64,000 nt of DNA from the NCBI GenBank assembly GCA_025127975.1, contig JAHLYQ010000044.1:1-64000 (forward strand), read 5' to 3'. Position 1 is the stretch's first letter, and the number at the start of each line of letters is the position of its first letter. The position numbers and the translations under genes were made by a program. Shown in pieces: positions 60,730 to 64,000 of this stretch. Under the pieces are notes generated by a model. That model was not told the origin of the DNA. It was given only the letters and a program-made list of their open reading frames with translations, and did no database searches. Origin of the DNA: Synechococcus sp. CS-1331 (GTDB taxonomy: Bacteria > Cyanobacteriota > Cyanobacteriia > PCC-6307 > Cyanobiaceae).

Positions 60730-62454
60730 TCACTCCAGGTTGGCGGCGGCGATCGGCATCCGCCAGCCGCTACCGAAGGCCCGCGCCCCGATCTTGAGCA
60801 GGGGTGGGCCTTGGCGCCGTTTGAATTCGGCTCGGCGCAGCAGCTGCATCACCCGGTGGGCCAGCTCCGCAGGGGTGCCGCTGGCAACCAGCTCTTCCGG
60901 GCTGCGCAGGGCTTCGATGTAGTTCTTCAGGATTGGATCCAGCAACGCGTAGTCGGGCAGGGAATCGCTGTCGAGCTGGTCTGGCCGCAGCTCGGCGCTG
61001 GGGGGTTTCTCGCGGATTGCCCGCCCCACCAGCTCGCCTTCCTCCGGCAGCCCCAGCTCGCGGCGACAGGGGCCTGCTGCGGCCGAATCGAGCCAGGTGC
61101 AGAGGGCGAAGACCTGGGTCTTGTAGAGGTCGCCGATCACGGCCAGGCCACCGTTCATGTCGCCATAGAGGGTGCAGTAGCCCACGGCCAGCTCGCTCTT
61201 GTTGCCGGTGGAGAGCAGCAGCTGGCCCTGCTGGTTGGCCACGGCCATCAGCAGGGTGCCGCGGATGCGCGACTGCAGGTTTTCGGCACTGAGGCCCCCT
61301 GGTGGGCCGCCGAGCACCGGGGTGAGGGTGGTGTCGAAGCTGGCCATCAGCGGCGCGATGGCGGCGGTGTGGCTGCCCAGCCCCAGGCGAGCCGCCAGGG
61401 CCCTGGCATCGCGCAGGGAGCCCTCCGAACTCCAGGGGGAGGGCATCAGCAGTGCCCGCACCTGCCCGCCCCCCAGGGCGGCAGCGGCGATCACCGCCAC
61501 CAGGGCCGAATCGATGCCGCCGCTGAGGCCCAGCAGGGCCTGCTGGAAGCCGCATTTGCGGGCGTAGTCGGCCACCCCCAGCACCAGGGCCCGAAACAGC
61601 TGCTCAAGCGGTTCGGGCAGCTGGGCGGGGGAAGGGCAGCTGGCCTCGCCGCGGCCATCCCAGCAGGCCACCTGGACGCGGCTGCAGGCCAGCTGGCACA
61701 AAATTTTGCTGTCGGCATCGACCCCACCTCTGGCAGCCAGCACGAAGCTGGCACCGTCGAACACCAGCTCGTCGTTGCCGCCCACCTGATTCACGTACAC
61801 CACCGGGCAGCCCAGCCGGGCGGCGGCCCGAGCGGCCAGGCTCTGGCGCAGGGCCACCTTGGCCTGGCCAAACGGGGATGCCGAGAGGTTGAGCAGCAGG
61901 TCGACGCGGCTTGAGAGCAGCTCGGCGACGGGATCGGCACCAGCCAGGCGGTGGCCCTGCAGTTCCTCCTCAACCCAGAGGTCTTCGCAGATCGTTAGCC
62001 CCAAGCGCCAGCTCCGGCCGCCCCGCTCAAGCTCCAGCACGCTGGGCCCGGTGGCGGCGCAGAAGTAGCGCTGCTCGTCGAAGACGTCGTAGGTGGGTAG
62101 AAGCCTTTTGCGGGCCACCACGCGCCAGCTGCCGGCTTCCACCAGGGCCACCGCGTTGAACAGGTTGGGCAACGGCGCGGCCCCAGAGGGCTCGGCCATG
62201 CCCACCAGCACGGCCAGCCGGGGCAGCTCCCGGGCCAGGGCGGCGGCCAGCTGGTCAAGCACGACGCCCTGCTTAGCGATCAGGCTGGGGCGTAGCAGCA
62301 GGTCCCGCGGGGGGTAGCCCCAGAGGGAGAGCTCGGGGGTGAGCACCAGATCGGCCCCCTGGCTGGCGGCCTGGTGGCAGGCGGCCAGGATTAGCTCGCC
62401 GTTGCCCGCCAGATCACCCACCAGCGGATTGAGTTGGGCCAGGGCGAGGCGCAT
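60730..62454 (-). CDS. nadE: glutamine-dependent NAD+ synthetase
   Basis: Amidates nicotinic acid adenine dinucleotide to NAD+ with glutamine as nitrogen donor. The 574-aa protein has an N-terminal nitrilase-type glutaminase domain with Glu, Lys and Cys of the triad (TPELSLWGYP, RKRLLPTYD, LTICEDLWVE) and a C-terminal synthetase with the P-loop GLSGGIDSALVAVIAAAALG and STGNKSELAVGYCTLYGD. It overlaps nadD by one base (TGATG). Confidence 0.97.
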   Translation of the reverse strand: MRLALAQLNPLVGDLAGNGELILAACHQAASQGADLVLTPELSLWGYPPRDLLLRPSLIAKQGVVLDQLAAALARELPRLAVLVGMAEPSGAAPLPNLFNAVALVEAGSWRVVARKRLLPTYDVFDEQRYFCAATGPSVLELERGGRSWRLGLTICEDLWVEEELQGHRLAGADPVAELLSSRVDLLLNLSASPFGQAKVALRQSLAARAAARLGCPVVYVNQVGGNDELVFDGASFVLAARGGVDADSKILCQLACSRVQVACWDGRGEASCPSPAQLPEPLEQLFRALVLGVADYARKCGFQQALLGLSGGIDSALVAVIAAAALGGGQVRALLMPSPWSSEGSLRDARALAARLGLGSHTAAIAPLMASFDTTLTPVLGGPPGGLSAENLQSRIRGTLLMAVANQQGQLLLSTGNKSELAVGYCTLYGDMNGGLAVIGDLYKTQVFALCTWLDSAAAGPCRRELGLPEEGELVGRAIREKPPSAELRPDQLDSDSLPDYALLDPILKNYIEALRSPEELVASGTPAELAHRVMQLLRRAEFKRRQGPPLLKIGARAFGSGWRMPIAAANLE

Positions 62455-63077
62455 CAGGGGCTTGTGGAGTGGCGGGTGAGGCTCGGATCGCCCAGGCCGT
62501 AGAGATTGTGCTCGAGCAGTAGGGGCAGCAGGCTGGTCGGAATCTGGCTTGGATCGGGGTTCTGGCGCAGGGCCGAGCTGGCGCTGGCGGGCACTTCCAG
62601 GCCAAGGATCACTACCCGCCCGCCGAGCCCTTCCAGCTGCTCCAGACAGCCCGGCTGCAGGGGCCAGCCGGCCCTAGGGGCGATCGCCAGCACGCAGCGA
62701 TCCAAAACGGCCTCGGCCTGCTTCCAGGAGGGGATCTGGGGGGCCAGGTCGCTGCCGACCACAAACACCAGTTCGCGGCCTGGCCAGGCCGCTGTCGCCC
62801 GTTGCAGGGTGGAGATCGCCCAGGGGCTGCTCAACTCCTGCCGGTGACTGAGCCGGGGGTTGCCGATGGCGGCCACCAGCTGGCCCAGCAGGGCTGAACG
62901 CTGTTCCAGGCTGGCGCCGTGCTGCTTCAGCGGGTTGTCGCTGGCCCAGGTGGCCACTTCGGGATAGGCCTGGACCAGGCCCTCAAGCAGGATCTGGTGG
63001 CCGCGGGTGGGTGGGTCGGCGCTGGTGCCGAACAGGGCGAGAGGCCCCTCTTCGGCCTTGACGACCCCGCCGCTCAT
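62454..63077 (-). CDS. nadD: nicotinate-nucleotide adenylyltransferase NadD
   Basis: Forms nicotinic acid adenine dinucleotide, the step before NadE. The 207-aa protein has the nucleotidyltransferase motif ALFGTSADPPTRGHQILLEG, VFVVGSDLAPQIPSWK, and ISTLQRA. The ATG at 63077 overlaps the upstream GTPase stop by 4 bases; a much longer upstream frame is the reverse side of that gene. Two consecutive NAD-synthesis enzymes in one operon support the call. Confidence 0.92.
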   Translation of the reverse strand: MSGGVVKAEEGPLALFGTSADPPTRGHQILLEGLVQAYPEVATWASDNPLKQHGASLEQRSALLGQLVAAIGNPRLSHRQELSSPWAISTLQRATAAWPGRELVFVVGSDLAPQIPSWKQAEAVLDRCVLAIAPRAGWPLQPGCLEQLEGLGGRVVILGLEVPASASSALRQNPDPSQIPTSLLPLLLEHNLYGLGDPSLTRHSTSP

Positions 63078-64000
63078 GGCAGCAGGGCCTGCAGGTTTGC
63101 TGGGGGCTCGCGTCGATCGCCCAGCCACAGGCGCACTTGGGGATCGCTCTGGGCCAGGCGCCGCAGCAGGGCCCCGGGGCGGCCGCCCCGCTGGGCCCCC
63201 CGCAGCAGCTCGGCGGCCGCCAGCCGGCCCGTGAGCCGGGTGGTGTGTACCGCCAGGGCCGCCTGGGCCAGGGCCACCGGCGCCGCAGAGGCCAGGCTCA
63301 GCCCCGCCGTAAAGGGTGCCCCCAGCAGCAGCAGTTGGCGCAGGGCTCCCAGGGCCAGCTGGATTGCGAGCTGGGCGCCGCCCAGCAGGGCGTTGTGGCC
63401 GGAGAGCCTCTGCAGCAGCTGGCGGGCACCGGCGCCGCCCATGGGCAGGTCGTAGAGCTGGCAGAGCTGCAGCACCAGGGCGGTGTCGCAGGCCAGGCCA
63501 CCGGCCAGATCCAGCAGCACCAGCGGGTTGGCGGCCACGCCCGTGGCCTTGATGGCGGCGAAGCGGCCGATCAGGCTCTGGGCCGCCTGGCGACTGGCCC
63601 CCAGCCGCCAGCGCTGCAGGGCCAGGTGGAAGCGTTCGGCCCCAGCCAGGGCATTGAGGGCTAGCAGGAGCTCGCCGTGCTGCTCCAGCAGGTCCACCAG
63701 GGCCCGGCGCAGGGGGGTCACCCGGGGGGGCTGGGTCACGCTGCGCACCCGGCCATCGGCCAGCAGCTCCGGCTGGCGGGGGGCGGCGGCCACCGGGATC
63801 AGCTCGAGGTGGCGGGCCGCCACCGGCAGGCGCCGCTGGATGCTGGCGATCAGGGCGGTTTGTTGTTGCTCGCTCCAGCAGTCGCAACGGTTGAGCACCA
63901 GCAGCAGGGGCTTGCCACTGGCCAGCAGGGGCGAGAGGGCATCGTGCTCGACGCTGGTGAGGTCGCCGTCAAGCACCAGCAGCACCAGGTCTGAGCTCAG
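63074..64000 (-). CDS. GTPase with DUF697-like C-terminal region (5' end beyond window)
   Basis: The frame is open through the window edge, so the N-terminus with the P-loop is missing. What is visible: LVLLVLDGDL (G3-side strand), LLLVLNRCD (the NKxD position reads NRCD) and, from about 130, a long Ala/Leu-rich helical region with LIGRFAAIKATGVAANPLVLL, resembling the DUF697/YcjF-type membrane-associated domain of Era-like GTPases. Its role is unknown. It leads the nadD-nadE-ald series. Confidence 0.75.
   Translation of the reverse strand: MSSDLVLLVLDGDLTSVEHDALSPLLASGKPLLLVLNRCDCWSEQQQTALIASIQRRLPVAARHLELIPVAAAPRQPELLADGRVRSVTQPPRVTPLRRALVDLLEQHGELLLALNALAGAERFHLALQRWRLGASRQAAQSLIGRFAAIKATGVAANPLVLLDLAGGLACDTALVLQLCQLYDLPMGGAGARQLLQRLSGHNALLGGAQLAIQLALGALRQLLLLGAPFTAGLSLASAAPVALAQAALAVHTTRLTGRLAAAELLRGAQRGGRPGALLRRLAQSDPQVRLWLGDRREPPANLQALLP

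Overview
The window is a gene-dense, GC-rich stretch of a cyanobacterial chromosome. It carries an allophycocyanin core operon (apcE, apcA, apcB, apcC), RNA polymerase beta-prime split into rpoC1 and rpoC2, an ATP synthase operon with separate b and b' subunits, Ycf35, Ccs1/CcdA cytochrome c assembly genes, a high-light-inducible-type protein and an NtcA-type box in front of glnB. Together with the very short intergenic gaps and the bioF-bioK-bioC-bioD cluster, this points to a picocyanobacterium of the Cyanobium/Synechococcus group. The genus is inferred from gene content; no 16S rRNA lies in the window.

Layout. 1-1500: a terminator, a fatty acid desaturase and tRNA-Thr(CGU). 1500-8300: a DUF3493 gene running head-on into a membrane protein gene, then the minus-strand translation/transcription cluster infB-ylxR-nusA-rimP and a Cys-containing unknown. 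8300-13240: a phosphoesterase, an HtrA protease, rpiA, yjbQ, hisD and rpsT. 13240-25000: tatD, rpoB, rpoC1, rpoC2, a one-helix HLIP and rlmN. 25000-30200: an AmpG-like transporter, small membrane proteins, a HEAT-repeat protein, the DUF2997-Ycf35-ferredoxin module, rsmG, and a J-domain/DUF3143 pair. 30200-33600: biotin genes bioF-bioK-bioC-bioD without bioA. 33700-40000: a Ski2-like helicase, rlmH, an OsmC-family protein, purB, tlyA. 40000-44200: glnB, queF, ccs1, ccdA, ftsW. 44260-48740: the apc operon, with an 809-base gap between apcE and apcA that holds a decayed linker-like reading frame. 48900-55900: a methyltransferase and the ATP synthase operon. 55900-57000: a VapBC-type toxin-antitoxin pair in a gene-poor patch. 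57150-64000: a 2OG-Fe(II) oxygenase, a 2Fe-2S ferredoxin/70-aa/DUF3326 cassette, then ald, nadE, nadD and a GTPase cut by the window edge.

Most of the content is core housekeeping. The parts that merit a second look are the two-REP ApcE followed by a degenerate REP-like frame on the same strand, several convergent genes whose 3' ends overlap, the poorly understood DUF2997-Ycf35-ferredoxin and ferredoxin-DUF3326 modules, a biotin cluster that ends in a small membrane protein instead of bioA, and a PII protein with Phe in place of T-loop Tyr51. I saw no CRISPR array, insertion sequence, prophage or defence island. No clearly new multi-gene system is evident; the small redox modules are the best candidates.
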